This document shows, piece after piece, positions 16,493-24,990 of a DNA stretch of 64,000 nucleotides (its first letter is position 1; every line of letters begins with the position of its first letter). Made by a program: the position numbers and the translations under genes. Under the pieces are notes generated by a model, which worked only from the letters and a program-made list of their open reading frames with translations, did no database searches and was not told the DNA's origin. Origin of the DNA: JAHZKN01 sp965250205 (GTDB lineage: Bacteria > Pseudomonadota > Alphaproteobacteria > Rhizobiales > Hyphomicrobiaceae); the NCBI GenBank assembly GCA_965250205.1, contig CBDFNK010000015.1:1-64000 (forward strand). The letters run 5' to 3'.

Positions 16493-18910
16493 ATGAGCGA
16501 CGAAAAAAAAGTAGGCGAAACGGCATCGGATAAGACGGTGTTTCCAGTTTTGCCGTTGAGAGACATTGTGGTCTTTCCATACATGATCGTACCGCTCTTC
16601 GTAGGCCGCGAAAAGTCGATTTCTGCTTTGGAAGAAGTGATGCAGTCGGATAAGCAAATTCTGCTGGCTGCCCAAAAGAACGCTGGTGATGATGATCCAG
16701 CTTCAGATGCCATTTATGAAGTTGGTACGCTGGCTTCGGTTTTGCAGCTTTTGAAATTGCCAGACGGCACTGTGAAAGTGTTGGTTGAAGGCGCGGCGCG
16801 TGCGCGCATTTTGAGCTACACCGAGAATGATGATTTCTTTGAAGCCAAGATTGAGCGGATTCCGGAAGACGTCGGTGCTGAGGAAGAAATAGAAGCCCTG
16901 TCGCGCTCAACGGTCACGCAGTTTGAAAGCTATGTGAAGCTTAACAAAAAGATTTCGCCTGAGGTTCTAGGTACGGTTGCGCAAATTGAAGACTATTCAA
17001 AACTTGCTGATACCATTGCTTCTCACTTGGCAATCAAAATTGCTGATAAGCAGGATGTGCTCGAGAAGACCGTGATCTCTGAGCGTCTTGAGCGTGTCTT
17101 CACGCTTATGGAAAGCGAAATCTCTGTTCTCCAGGTTGAGAAAAAGATCCGGTCGCGAGTCAAGCGGCAGATGGAGAAGACGCAGCGCGAGTACTATCTG
17201 AACGAACAGATGAAGGCCATCCAGAAGGAACTGGGTGACACTGATGATCGTGATGACATCTCAGAGTTTGAAGAAAAAATTGAAAACACCAAGCTTTCGA
17301 AAGAAGCCCGCGACAAAGTCGTTGCTGAGCTGAAAAAGCTGAAGCAGATGAGTCCCATGTCAGCGGAAGCAACCGTTGTGCGCAACTATCTCGACTGGGT
17401 GTTGTCGATCCCCTGGGGTGTGCGTGGCAAGGTCAAAAAAGATATCGACGAAGCCCAGAAGGTTCTGGACGCGGAACACTATGGCCTGGAAAAGGTCAAG
17501 GAACGCATCCTTGAGTATCTGGCGGTTCAGGCCCGCACAAATAAACTTAAAGGCCCAATCCTGTGCCTCGTTGGACCTCCAGGTGTTGGTAAAACCTCGC
17601 TTGGAAAGTCTATCGCGAATGCAACGGGCCGTGAGTTCGTGCGCATGAGCTTGGGTGGCGTGAGAGATGAAGCAGAAATTCGCGGTCACCGGCGGACCTA
17701 TATTGGCTCGATGCCTGGTAAAGTCATCCAGTCGATGAAAAAGGCCAAGCGGACCAATCCTTTGTTCTTGCTCGATGAGATCGACAAGATGGGACAGGAT
17801 TTCCGTGGAGATCCCGCTGCTGCACTGCTTGAGGTACTTGATCCTGAGCAGAACAATTCGTTCAACGATCACTATCTGGAAGTCGATTATGACCTTTCAA
17901 ACGTGATGTTTGTGACCACAGCCAACACGCTCAATATTCCGCCACCGCTGATGGACCGGATGGAGATCATCCGCTTAGAAGGCTACACGGAAGATGAAAA
18001 AGTCCAGATCGCAAAACGCCACTTGCTGAACAGTCAGCGTGAGGCCCACGGCCTGACGGAAGAGGAATGGAAGATCGAAGACTCTGCCATCCTCGAAATC
18101 ATCCGTCTCTATACGCGTGAAGCGGGTGTGCGCTCGTTGGAACGTGAGATCGCAAAGCTTGCGCGCAAGGCGGTCAAGAAACTGCTGACCTCAGATGAGA
18201 CCTCGGTCACCATCAATGGCGACAATGTTGGCGAGTACTTGGGTGTCACCAAGTATCGTTATGGGGAAGCAGAACTGGTAGACCAGGTTGGCATCGTTAC
18301 GGGGCTTGCTTGGACGGAAGTTGGTGGTGAGTTGCTGACCATCGAAGGCGTCATGATGCCCGGTAAGGGTAAGATGAGCGTCACCGGCAACTTGCGCGAT
18401 GTAATGAAGGAATCGATCCAGGCGGCGAGCGCTTATGTTCGCTCACGCTCGGTCGACTTCGGCATTCACCCTGAGCTGTTTGAGAAAAAAGACATCCACG
18501 TTCACGTGCCCGAAGGGGCAACGCCAAAGGATGGTCCATCTGCGGGTGTCGCTATGGTGACCGCGATCGTCTCTGTGTTGACCGCAATTCCGGTGCGCAA
18601 AGACGTTGCGATGACGGGTGAGATCACGCTGCGGGGCCGCGTGTTGCCAATTGGTGGCCTGAAAGAAAAACTGCTGGCGGCGCTGCGTGGCGGGCTGACG
18701 ACGGTGTTGATCCCGGAAGAGAACGTCAAAGACCTGGCGGAGATCTCCGAGGAGGTCAAAACCAAGCTCACCATCGTGCCCGCGGCGCGCATGGATGATG
18801 TTCTCAAAGCAGCACTTGTCAGCGAGCCACAGGCGATCTCCTGGGATGATGTGGCGATTTCAGGTGACGACGATAAGGACAAAGACAAGCCGCACCTGAC
18901 CGCGCACTAA
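16493..18910 (+). CDS. lon: Endopeptidase La (Lon protease)
   Basis: An 805-residue ATP-dependent serine protease degrading misfolded and regulatory proteins. The N-terminal LON substrate-binding domain starts with FPVLPLRDIVVFPYM. The AAA+ module has Walker A GPPGVGKTSLGKS and Walker B LFLLDEIDKM. The C-terminal protease domain has the catalytic Ser in PKDGPSAGVAM and Lys in GGLKEKLLAALRGG. I chose ATG 16493 because GGAA lies 8 nt upstream and the length fits the family; ATG 16481 is an alternative. A clear terminator follows at 18955. It belongs to the tig-clp-lon block and is expected to be heat-shock induced (family knowledge). Confidence 0.96.
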   Translation: MSDEKKVGETASDKTVFPVLPLRDIVVFPYMIVPLFVGREKSISALEEVMQSDKQILLAAQKNAGDDDPASDAIYEVGTLASVLQLLKLPDGTVKVLVEGAARARILSYTENDDFFEAKIERIPEDVGAEEEIEALSRSTVTQFESYVKLNKKISPEVLGTVAQIEDYSKLADTIASHLAIKIADKQDVLEKTVISERLERVFTLMESEISVLQVEKKIRSRVKRQMEKTQREYYLNEQMKAIQKELGDTDDRDDISEFEEKIENTKLSKEARDKVVAELKKLKQMSPMSAEATVVRNYLDWVLSIPWGVRGKVKKDIDEAQKVLDAEHYGLEKVKERILEYLAVQARTNKLKGPILCLVGPPGVGKTSLGKSIANATGREFVRMSLGGVRDEAEIRGHRRTYIGSMPGKVIQSMKKAKRTNPLFLLDEIDKMGQDFRGDPAAALLEVLDPEQNNSFNDHYLEVDYDLSNVMFVTTANTLNIPPPLMDRMEIIRLEGYTEDEKVQIAKRHLLNSQREAHGLTEEEWKIEDSAILEIIRLYTREAGVRSLEREIAKLARKAVKKLLTSDETSVTINGDNVGEYLGVTKYRYGEAELVDQVGIVTGLAWTEVGGELLTIEGVMMPGKGKMSVTGNLRDVMKESIQAASAYVRSRSVDFGIHPELFEKKDIHVHVPEGATPKDGPSAGVAMVTAIVSVLTAIPVRKDVAMTGEITLRGRVLPIGGLKEKLLAALRGGLTTVLIPEENVKDLAEISEEVKTKLTIVPAARMDDVLKAALVSEPQAISWDDVAISGDDDKDKDKPHLTAH

Positions 18911-18954
18911 CAGCGTTTGTGAGACGGTAACGCTCCGGCGCTTGAGACAGGGCT

Positions 18955-18999
18955 AAATCCGCCCAAGACCTAAGATCGGTTTTGGGCGGATTTTCTTTT
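18955..18999 (+). terminator. Rho-independent terminator of lon
   Basis: The arms AAATCCGCCCAA (18955-18966) and TTGGGCGGATTT (18982-18993) are perfectly complementary and are followed by TCTTTTT. Confidence 0.93.
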
Positions 19000-19021
19000 T
19001 GAGGAGGAAATTTGACCCATT

Positions 19022-19152
19022 TCTAGAGCATTGAGCCTTTTCTCGTACCAGCCAAGCTGTTTGCTCAACGCTCTATCTCATGGCTCCATTCCATGACTGG
19101 CGATCAACTTATCTGCTCAAAGTCATTTCCAACTTTTCGCAGGTTGATCTAG
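19022..19152. repeat. Mosaic repeat, long family A composite
   Basis: The left palindromic module (CTAGAGC at 19023, GCTCTA at 19070-19075, with GAGCCTTTTCTCGTA inside) joins the A core (ATGACTGGCGATCAACTTAT, then CAACTTTTCGCAGGTTGATC) through CTCATGGCTCCATTCC. The whole 130-bp order is the reverse complement of 57771-57902. Confidence 0.88.
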
Positions 19153-19556
19153 GTGGTTTTCCCTGTAAGCCGCGCCCGCTCCATGGGCCATGTGGACTTG
19201 CCCACGATTGGCTGGATTTTGGAAAAAGGTCTGTTTGTCCCGGCTTTTGGACGAAATGCCACGCGTTTTCCCGGTTTTTGGGCCCAAAACGCCGGGTTCA
19301 GGGCTTGACGAGCCCCGTTGTTTGGGCGCTTTCTGTGCCCCGCACTTGATTATTTGAGTGGTTGGACGATCCCTTCAGGCCCGGTTGGCGGGCTTTATTC
19401 AGGATCTGTTTCACTGAAATCACCCTAGCGCATCTTGCCTCACAGCGACGGTACATCAGTGCTGGAATGGTGCGTTAGATTTTGGAGCGATCTACTGAGC
19501 TGCAGGCAAATAAAAAGACGCGCTGCGCAGTGATCTAGTCATGAGGACCCGAGAAA
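19153..19556. other. Region upstream of the HU gene
   Basis: About 400 bp with no supported gene. It is rich in runs such as CCCGGTTTTTGGGC and repeated CCCGG/TTTTGG tracts between 19215 and 19330 that could form weak stems. The hup promoter is expected near 19400-19540; none is assigned with confidence. Confidence 0.35.
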
Positions 19557-19835
19557 ATGAGCAAAAAAGATCTGATCGACTCTGTTGCCCAGAGCTGTGA
19601 TCTGACCAAGGAAAAGGCCACATCTATTATTGATGCTACGCTGGAGCATATCCGTTCAACATTGCAGAACGGCGGCGAAGTGCGCATTCCGGATTTTGGC
19701 AGCTTCAAAGTGGTTGATCGCAAGGCACGCGAAGGGCGCAACCCAATGACCGGTAAAACCATTCAGATCCCGGCCTCTAAGGTTGCCAAATTCACACCTG
19801 CCAAAGGCCTTAAAGAAGCACTCAACAACAAGTAG
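19557..19835 (+). CDS. hupB: DNA-binding protein HU
   Basis: A 92-residue histone-like nucleoid protein of the HU/IHF family. It has the N-terminal helices (MSKKDLIDSVAQSCDLTK), the family signature in GEVRIPDFGSFKVVDRKARE, the DNA-contacting arm GRNPMTGKTIQIPASK, and the C-terminal helix. The length is typical of HU. It follows lon, as in many alphaproteobacteria, and precedes two tRNA genes. Symbol hupB is by position and similarity; a single hup gene would be called hup. Confidence 0.95.
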   Translation: MSKKDLIDSVAQSCDLTKEKATSIIDATLEHIRSTLQNGGEVRIPDFGSFKVVDRKAREGRNPMTGKTIQIPASKVAKFTPAKGLKEALNNK

Positions 19836-20069
19836 TCTGCTTCTGATCCTGGCAAAGCTACCGTTGGTCTGAGCCGGTCTAACTGGCACCAGACCATGTG
19901 AGCGGTGAAAGCCCTCAAACGGGTTGCGCTGAAAAGCGATAATTTTCTCTGGATCAGGGTCTTGTTTCTCTGGGTCAGGGTCTTGGCTTTGCCATCAAAA
20001 TTGGCGCATAAGACGAATTCGATTGCAGCGCTTCGGCGCTGTAATCCGTTGGCAAGCAGCTTGGCTGTC

Positions 20070-20121
20070 TAGATCAAATCGTCTTAAATCTGTAAAGATT
20101 TTGGGCGGATAATTTGATCTA
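20070..20121. repeat. Palindromic element TAGATCAAAT...ATTTGATCTA
   Basis: Perfect 10-bp inverted ends at 20070-20079 and 20112-20121 flank a 32-nt A+T-rich core. It is one of three consecutive palindromes between hupB and tRNA-Val. Confidence 0.85.
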
Positions 20122-20127
20122 CATTCA

Positions 20128-20160
20128 CCCAACATGCCTTTAAGCCATGTTGGGCTTTTA
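20128..20160 (+). terminator. Terminator-like hairpin
   Basis: The arms CCCAACATG (20128-20136) and CATGTTGGG (20146-20154) are followed by CTTTTA. It could end the hupB transcript about 300 nt after its stop, or be another repeat module. Confidence 0.6.
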
Positions 20161-20166
20161 AATTAG

Positions 20167-20240
20167 CCAACACTGGGCTGCCCAGTGTTGGGTGTTAGAG
20201 CAACTCATCTGCGTTTAATGAAACGCTAGGCTTGCTCTAG
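20167..20240. repeat. Hairpin plus palindromic module C2, abutting tRNA-Val
   Basis: A perfect hairpin, CCAACACTGGG (20167-20177) and CCCAGTGTTGG (20181-20191), is followed by a palindromic module with ends TAGAGCA (20196-20202) and TGCTCTAG (20233-20240). The same order occurs at 63601-63713. The module ends one base before the tRNA-Val gene. Confidence 0.85.
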
Positions 20241-20241
20241 C

Positions 20242-20316
20242 GGGCGATTAGCTCAGTGGTAGAGCGCCTCGTTTACACCGAGGATGTCGGGAGTTCGACC
20301 CTCTCATCGCCCACCA
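20242..20316 (+). tRNA. tRNA-Val (anticodon TAC)
   Basis: A 75-nt cloverleaf. Acceptor arms are GGGCGAT and ATCGCCC, with discriminator A and encoded CCA. The D-arm is GCTCAGTGGTAGAGC. The anticodon stem CCTCG/CGAGG encloses loop TTTACAC (anticodon TAC). The T-arm is GGGAGTTCGACCCTCTC, with one G-T pair. Confidence 0.97.
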
Positions 20317-20447
20317 TCTTCTTTGTGGCCCTATGGCGCGTTCTTGATGCTCGAGCTTGACTTGGGCTTGGCGAACACGTATTCGGTCGCTTCTCGTTTG
20401 ACGGCTGTGAGCACCCGAATTTTGCTCCAGATGTCTGTTTTGGAATT

Positions 20448-20524
<77 letters not shown>

Positions 20525-20779
20525 TTCCATAAACACCCGTCACGCAACGATCTCAAAAATGCTTGGTTGTCCAATGTGCTGTGGTATGTGCCCTCGGTCG
20601 TGCTACGTCATGCTGTGATTGCGGTGGGCAGTAGGGTGTGTTGCCCTATTGTGAAATAGGGGTAACCCGGGCGGGCTCCAGGCGGAGCCTTGCACCTAAG
20701 CCGGGGGTGCGATAACACCTCAATCAGCGTACGATTGTGCACCGCAACGCTAAAGCCGTTGAGACGCTCAGGAGAGCTG

Positions 20780-21145
20780 ATGACCCAACTCATCAACGAT
20801 TACTTGCCCTTGGTGATTTTTCTGGCCGTTTCAGCAGGCATTGCTGGTGCCTTGATGATCGCCCCATTTCTCATTGCCTACCGCAATCCAGATCCTGAAA
20901 AAGTCTCGGCCTATGAGTGCGGCTTTGAAGCCTTTGATGATGCGCGCATGAATTTTGACGTTCGGTTTTACCTGGTGGCGATCTTGTTCATCATCTTCGA
21001 TTTGGAAATTGCCTTCCTGTTTCCTTGGGCGGTGGCTTTTAAGGAGGCAGGACTTTACGGCTTTTGGGCGGTAATGATTTTTCTTGGCATTCTCACCATT
21101 GGGTTTGTCTACGAATGGCGGAAGGGAGCCCTTGAATGGGATTAG
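20780..21145 (+). CDS. nuoA: NADH-quinone oxidoreductase subunit A
   Basis: A 121-residue membrane subunit of complex I with three transmembrane helices (residues about 8-30, 62-84 and 90-112). The conserved loop YECGFEAFDDARMNFDVRFY carries the Cys and acidic residues near the quinone tunnel. AGGAG lies 6 nt before ATG 20780. It is the first gene of the operon; its last codons overlap the nuoB start by 10 nt. Confidence 0.96.
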   Translation: MTQLINDYLPLVIFLAVSAGIAGALMIAPFLIAYRNPDPEKVSAYECGFEAFDDARMNFDVRFYLVAILFIIFDLEIAFLFPWAVAFKEAGLYGFWAVMIFLGILTIGFVYEWRKGALEWD

Positions 21146-21717
21146 AACGCGCGCACCCTCCGTTCCTTCTGGCACCGCAAACAGATCAGGGCGCTGCAGG
21201 CGTTGCGTCGCAACGCTCTGCGGGCGATCCATCATTCACCGCAATTTCCAATGAGCTTGCCGACAAAGGCTTCCTGGTCACCACGACCGACGATTTGATC
21301 AACTGGGCGCGTACCGGCTCACTGATGTGGATGACGTTTGGGTTGGCCTGCTGCGCCGTTGAAATGATGCAAGCCTCGATGCCGCGTTATGACCTAGAGC
21401 GCTTTGGCTTTGCGCCACGTGCCAGCCCACGCCAGTCTGATGTGATGATTGTGGCCGGCACATTGACAAATAAAATGGCGCCAGCGATGCGCAAAGTTTA
21501 CGACCAGATGCCCGAACCACGTTATGTCATTTCGATGGGCTCATGTGCCAACGGCGGCGGCTATTACCACTACTCCTATTCGGTTGTGCGCGGTTGTGAC
21601 CGCATCGTGCCGGTCGATATCTATGTGCCTGGCTGCCCACCAACTGCCGAAGCGTTGGTTTATGGTGTCCTGTTGCTACAACAAAAAATCCGCCGTACCG
21701 GCACAATCGAACGATGA
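21136..21717 (+). CDS. nuoB: NADH-quinone oxidoreductase subunit B
   Basis: A 193-residue peripheral-arm subunit holding the terminal 4Fe-4S cluster N2, which reduces quinone. The ligands are visible in GLACCAVEMM (adjacent Cys pair), in MGSCANGGGYY, and in VPGCPPTAE. The N-terminal 30 residues are a variable extension. It overlaps nuoA by 10 nt, implying coupled translation. Confidence 0.96.
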   Translation: MGLERAHPPFLLAPQTDQGAAGVASQRSAGDPSFTAISNELADKGFLVTTTDDLINWARTGSLMWMTFGLACCAVEMMQASMPRYDLERFGFAPRASPRQSDVMIVAGTLTNKMAPAMRKVYDQMPEPRYVISMGSCANGGGYYHYSYSVVRGCDRIVPVDIYVPGCPPTAEALVYGVLLLQQKIRRTGTIER

Positions 21718-21769
21718 GGTTTTGGCAGCAGGCCTCACCGCGCCCGCTTTTACCAAAAAGAAGACTAAT

Positions 21770-22378
21770 ATGACCGAAACACTCAGCGAATTAGATACCT
21801 ATCTCGAACTCAAGCTAGGCGCTGGGCTTAAAGCTTCAAAGATCGCATTTGGTGAACTGACGATTGAAACCAGCGTTGATGAGATTGTCAAAATTCTCAA
21901 ATTCCTGCGCGATGACGGCCGCTGCCGGTTTGAAGTTTTAATTGATCTGGCAGGCGTTGACTATCCAGGGCGTAGTCCACGTTTTGACGTGGTCTATCAT
22001 CTGTTGTCACCGCGTTCCGGCCAGCGTATCCGCGTCCGCATAAAAACGGACGAGGCAACGCCGGTGCCGAGTGTGGTCGAAATATATTCGGCCGCCAATT
22101 GGTATGAACGCGAAGCCTTCGACATGTATGGCATTTTGTTCTCTGACCATCCCGATTTGCGACGCCTGCTCACTGACTATGGCTTCCAGGGCCACCCATT
22201 GAGGAAAGAGTTTCCGCTCACCGGCTATGTCGAAGTGCGCTACGACGATCAGCAAAAGCGTGTCGTCTATGAGCCGGTGAAGCTGACCCAGGAATTTCGC
22301 TCATTTGACTTTGAAAGCCCGTGGGAAGCGCCGAACTACGTCTTGCCTGGCGATGAGAAGGCTGAGGGGCAGGGGTGA
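21770..22378 (+). CDS. nuoC: NADH-quinone oxidoreductase subunit C
   Basis: A 202-residue, 30-kDa-type subunit. The signature region AANWYEREAFDMYGILFSDH (about residues 105-124) and GHPLRKEFPLTGYVEVRYD follow the family pattern. I start at ATG 21770; the frame is open further upstream, but only inside nuoB. The stop overlaps the ATG of the next gene by one base. Confidence 0.95.
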   Translation: MTETLSELDTYLELKLGAGLKASKIAFGELTIETSVDEIVKILKFLRDDGRCRFEVLIDLAGVDYPGRSPRFDVVYHLLSPRSGQRIRVRIKTDEATPVPSVVEIYSAANWYEREAFDMYGILFSDHPDLRRLLTDYGFQGHPLRKEFPLTGYVEVRYDDQQKRVVYEPVKLTQEFRSFDFESPWEAPNYVLPGDEKAEGQG

Positions 22379-22815
22379 TGAGCGATACGAAGCCAACAAG
22401 AGAGCTCTCTGGACGCTGCTTGTGTGGCGCCGTTACTTTTAAAGCAAACATTGCATCCAACGAAGTTGGTATTTGCCATTGCAGCATGTGCCGACAGTGG
22501 TCGGGCGGTGTAATGATGGCTGTTGAGTACAAGGGCGAACTCAAGTTGGACAGCACTGATGCACTAGGCATCTATGAATCATCTGACTGGGGTGAACGCG
22601 GTTTTTGTAAGACTTGCGGCACTTCATTGTTCTGGCGCATGAAGGGGGGTGGCCACGGTGTGGTCTCACCACACGCGCTTGAGGATATGAAGGGGCAAAC
22701 GCTTACCCATGAGATCTTCATCGATTCAAAGCCAGATTTCTACAACTTTGCCGAGCCAACCAAAAAGATGACCGGTGCGGAAATCATGGCCATGTTCGCA
22801 CCGAAGTCGGACTAA
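22378..22815 (+). CDS. GFA-domain (DUF636) protein inside the nuo operon
   Basis: A 145-residue protein with the zinc-binding pattern of the GFA family (named for glutathione-dependent formaldehyde-activating enzyme). It shows GRCLCGAVTF near the N-terminus, ICHCSMCRQWSGG around residue 42, and FCKTCGTSLFWR around residue 82. Some GFA proteins have been linked to S-hydroxymethylglutathione formation, but most have no proven reaction, and the domain alone does not show one. ATG 22378 overlaps the nuoC stop in the TGATG junction, and nuoD starts 12 nt after its stop. It is therefore co-transcribed with complex I. A role in assembly or in metal or thiol chemistry would be speculation. Confidence 0.88.
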   Translation: MSDTKPTRELSGRCLCGAVTFKANIASNEVGICHCSMCRQWSGGVMMAVEYKGELKLDSTDALGIYESSDWGERGFCKTCGTSLFWRMKGGGHGVVSPHALEDMKGQTLTHEIFIDSKPDFYNFAEPTKKMTGAEIMAMFAPKSD

Positions 22816-22827
22816 ACAGGGCGCCCA

Positions 22828-24021
22828 ATGGCTGAAACCGAAATTAGACCGTTTAACATCAACTTTGGCCCGCAGCATCCTGCGGCCCACGGCGTGCTGC
22901 GCTTAGTGTTGGAACTGGATGGCGAAGTTGTCACCCGTGTTGACCCGCACATCGGGCTTTTGCATCGCGGCACTGAAAAGCTGATTGAGAACAAAACCTA
23001 TTTGCAAGCCATTGGCTATTTTGACCGCCTTGATTACGTCGCCCCGATGAACCAGGAGCATGCCTTCTGCATGGCGGCTGAACGCCTTTTAGAGATTGAG
23101 ATTCCGAAACGGGCACAGCTGATCCGCGTTTTGTTTTCTGAAATCGGCCGCCACCTGTCGCATCTCCTGAATGTCACCACGCAGGCGATGGATGTCGGTG
23201 CCTTGACGCCACCATTGTGGGGCTTTGAAGAACGCGAAAAGCTGATGGTATTTTATGAGCGCGCTTCAGGCAGCCGTATGCACGCCAAATATTTTCGCAT
23301 CGGTGGTGTGCATCAGGATTTGCCAACCCAATTGATTGAGGATATTGCCGCCTGGTGCGACCCATTCCTCAACGTGCTTGATGACATTGACGGCCTGCTG
23401 ACCAACAACCGTATTTTTAAGCAACGCAATGTTGATATCGGTGTTGTTAGCTTGAAGGAAGCATTTGACTGGGGTTTTTCCGGCGTCATGGTCAGAGGCT
23501 CAGGGGCAGCTTGGGATTTACGCCGCGCTGAACCTTATGAATGTTATTCCGAACTCGACTTTGACATTCCGATTGGTAAAAATGGCGACTGCTATGATCG
23601 CTATCTGGTGCGTATGGAAGAGATGCGCCAGTCAGTGAAGATCATGAAGCAGGTTTGCGATAAGCTGTTGTCGGAAGAGGGCGCTGGGCCGATCTCTTCT
23701 GCTGACAACCAAAAGGTTGTGCCGCCCAAGCGCGGTGACATGAAGCGTTCCATGGAAGCGCTGATCCATCACTTCAAGCTCTACACCGAAGGTTTTCATG
23801 TACCAGCAGGTGAGGTTTACGCTGCAGTGGAAGCACCGAAGGGCGAGTTTGGCGTTTACCTTGTTTCCGATGGCTCCAACAAACCGTATCGCTGCAAGAT
23901 CCGCGCGCCAGGTTTTGCCCATCTCCAGGCCATGGATTTCATGAACAAGGGTCACATGCTGGCCGACGTTTCAGCGATTATCGGCTCTTTGGACGTGGTT
24001 TTTGGCGAGATTGATCGCTAA
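22828..24021 (+). CDS. nuoD: NADH-quinone oxidoreductase subunit D
   Basis: A 397-residue, 49-kDa-type subunit that forms the quinone site together with NuoB. HPAAHGVLRLVLELDGE near the N-terminus holds the conserved His region. GLLHRGTEKLIE, FSEIGRHLSHLLN and the C-terminal FGEIDR are family hallmarks. No fusion with nuoC is present. Length is typical. Confidence 0.97.
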   Translation: MAETEIRPFNINFGPQHPAAHGVLRLVLELDGEVVTRVDPHIGLLHRGTEKLIENKTYLQAIGYFDRLDYVAPMNQEHAFCMAAERLLEIEIPKRAQLIRVLFSEIGRHLSHLLNVTTQAMDVGALTPPLWGFEEREKLMVFYERASGSRMHAKYFRIGGVHQDLPTQLIEDIAAWCDPFLNVLDDIDGLLTNNRIFKQRNVDIGVVSLKEAFDWGFSGVMVRGSGAAWDLRRAEPYECYSELDFDIPIGKNGDCYDRYLVRMEEMRQSVKIMKQVCDKLLSEEGAGPISSADNQKVVPPKRGDMKRSMEALIHHFKLYTEGFHVPAGEVYAAVEAPKGEFGVYLVSDGSNKPYRCKIRAPGFAHLQAMDFMNKGHMLADVSAIIGSLDVVFGEIDR

Positions 24022-24198
24022 ACCAGCTTACTCAGGCCTAAAACGACGAGATTTAACCTCTCTGTGAGCTGACACTGGCTCGATGGCCCAATCCCTGGCA
24101 CAAATTGGCGGGATACTCAGGCGAACCGCTTGCTGGCCTTTTTGGCCGAGTGGGCAATCTACGCCACCGACGCTGATCCCTTGGAGAGCCAGACTGTG

Positions 24199-24606
24199 AT
24201 GTTCAACTATCTGTTTTTGTTTGCAACGGGTGCCTTTGGTTGGGGCCTGTCGCTGGCCACCTACCGCTACTTTGCCAAACGCAACGGTTGGCCGATGGGT
24301 GCGCTGCATGTTGACCTACCGGCTGTACCCATTGCAATTGGGGCGTTTGCTGTTTTTGTCGGGCTGATCTATGCGGTCGCGGAAGGCGCTGCGGCAGGCG
24401 GATGGGCGATCATTCTGTTCGGCGCTTTGTTGGCGCTATTCTGGACCGGGTTCTTGCGCGTCGGCTCTCAGACGTCGTTGATCCTGGCGCCAATTGCGGC
24501 TGTTCTGCTGCTGTTCAGTTGGGCCAGCAGCACTGAGCCAAGCTATGTTTCTTTTTCAGCTGACCACCGCGGCGGCCAGGACAGCTTCGGCCGGGCTTCG
24601 CGATAG
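24199..24606 (+). CDS. Small membrane protein between nuoD and nuoE, unrecognised
   Basis: The product is about 135 aa with four hydrophobic segments (residues about 2-22, 38-60, 65-90 and 95-112 from ATG 24199) and a polar tail. GGAGAG lies 10 nt before the GTG-ATG start pair at 24196/24199. It is on the nuo strand, 175 bp after nuoD. I recognise no family. Coding is supported by the Shine-Dalgarno, the membrane-protein pattern and position; a role in complex I assembly is only a guess from context. Confidence 0.6.
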   Translation: MFNYLFLFATGAFGWGLSLATYRYFAKRNGWPMGALHVDLPAVPIAIGAFAVFVGLIYAVAEGAAAGGWAIILFGALLALFWTGFLRVGSQTSLILAPIAAVLLLFSWASSTEPSYVSFSADHRGGQDSFGRASR

Positions 24607-24990
24607 GTGGGCCCATCATCTTGCGTGTTGCGCTTCACATCGGTTAAGTCGCCCCGGGGCACATGCAACCACTCCATGCCCATTCTGCTCTCTCATTTAG
24701 ACTTTGGTCTGAGGCGTGTTGCCTAAAGGGGTGTGGGCATCCTTCCCCACAGACTGCAGGTGGCGTGTGAAGATATGGCCGCCGGGCCACGCCAGGGTGT
24801 GACGGGTGTGCGCGCGTGCCTTTTTCAGGCCCGTTTTCCTTGCGTTCGCAGGTGCAACAACGTAGGGATTTGAGCGCGCGTTGTCGCTTCGCTCAGCCAA
24901 TCCGGATCAGAGCTCAAGGGCAGCGCTGCAACTGGTCCCCTTTCAGGCGGCCAACCATCCAATCCTAGGCGGGAAGGATCGCGCGTTTCC
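24607..24990. other. Gap before nuoE
   Basis: About 380 bp, unusually long for the inside of a nuo operon. A small hairpin TGTGGG/CCCACA (24732-24751) is the only structure noticed. No supported gene; a secondary promoter is possible. Confidence 0.35.
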
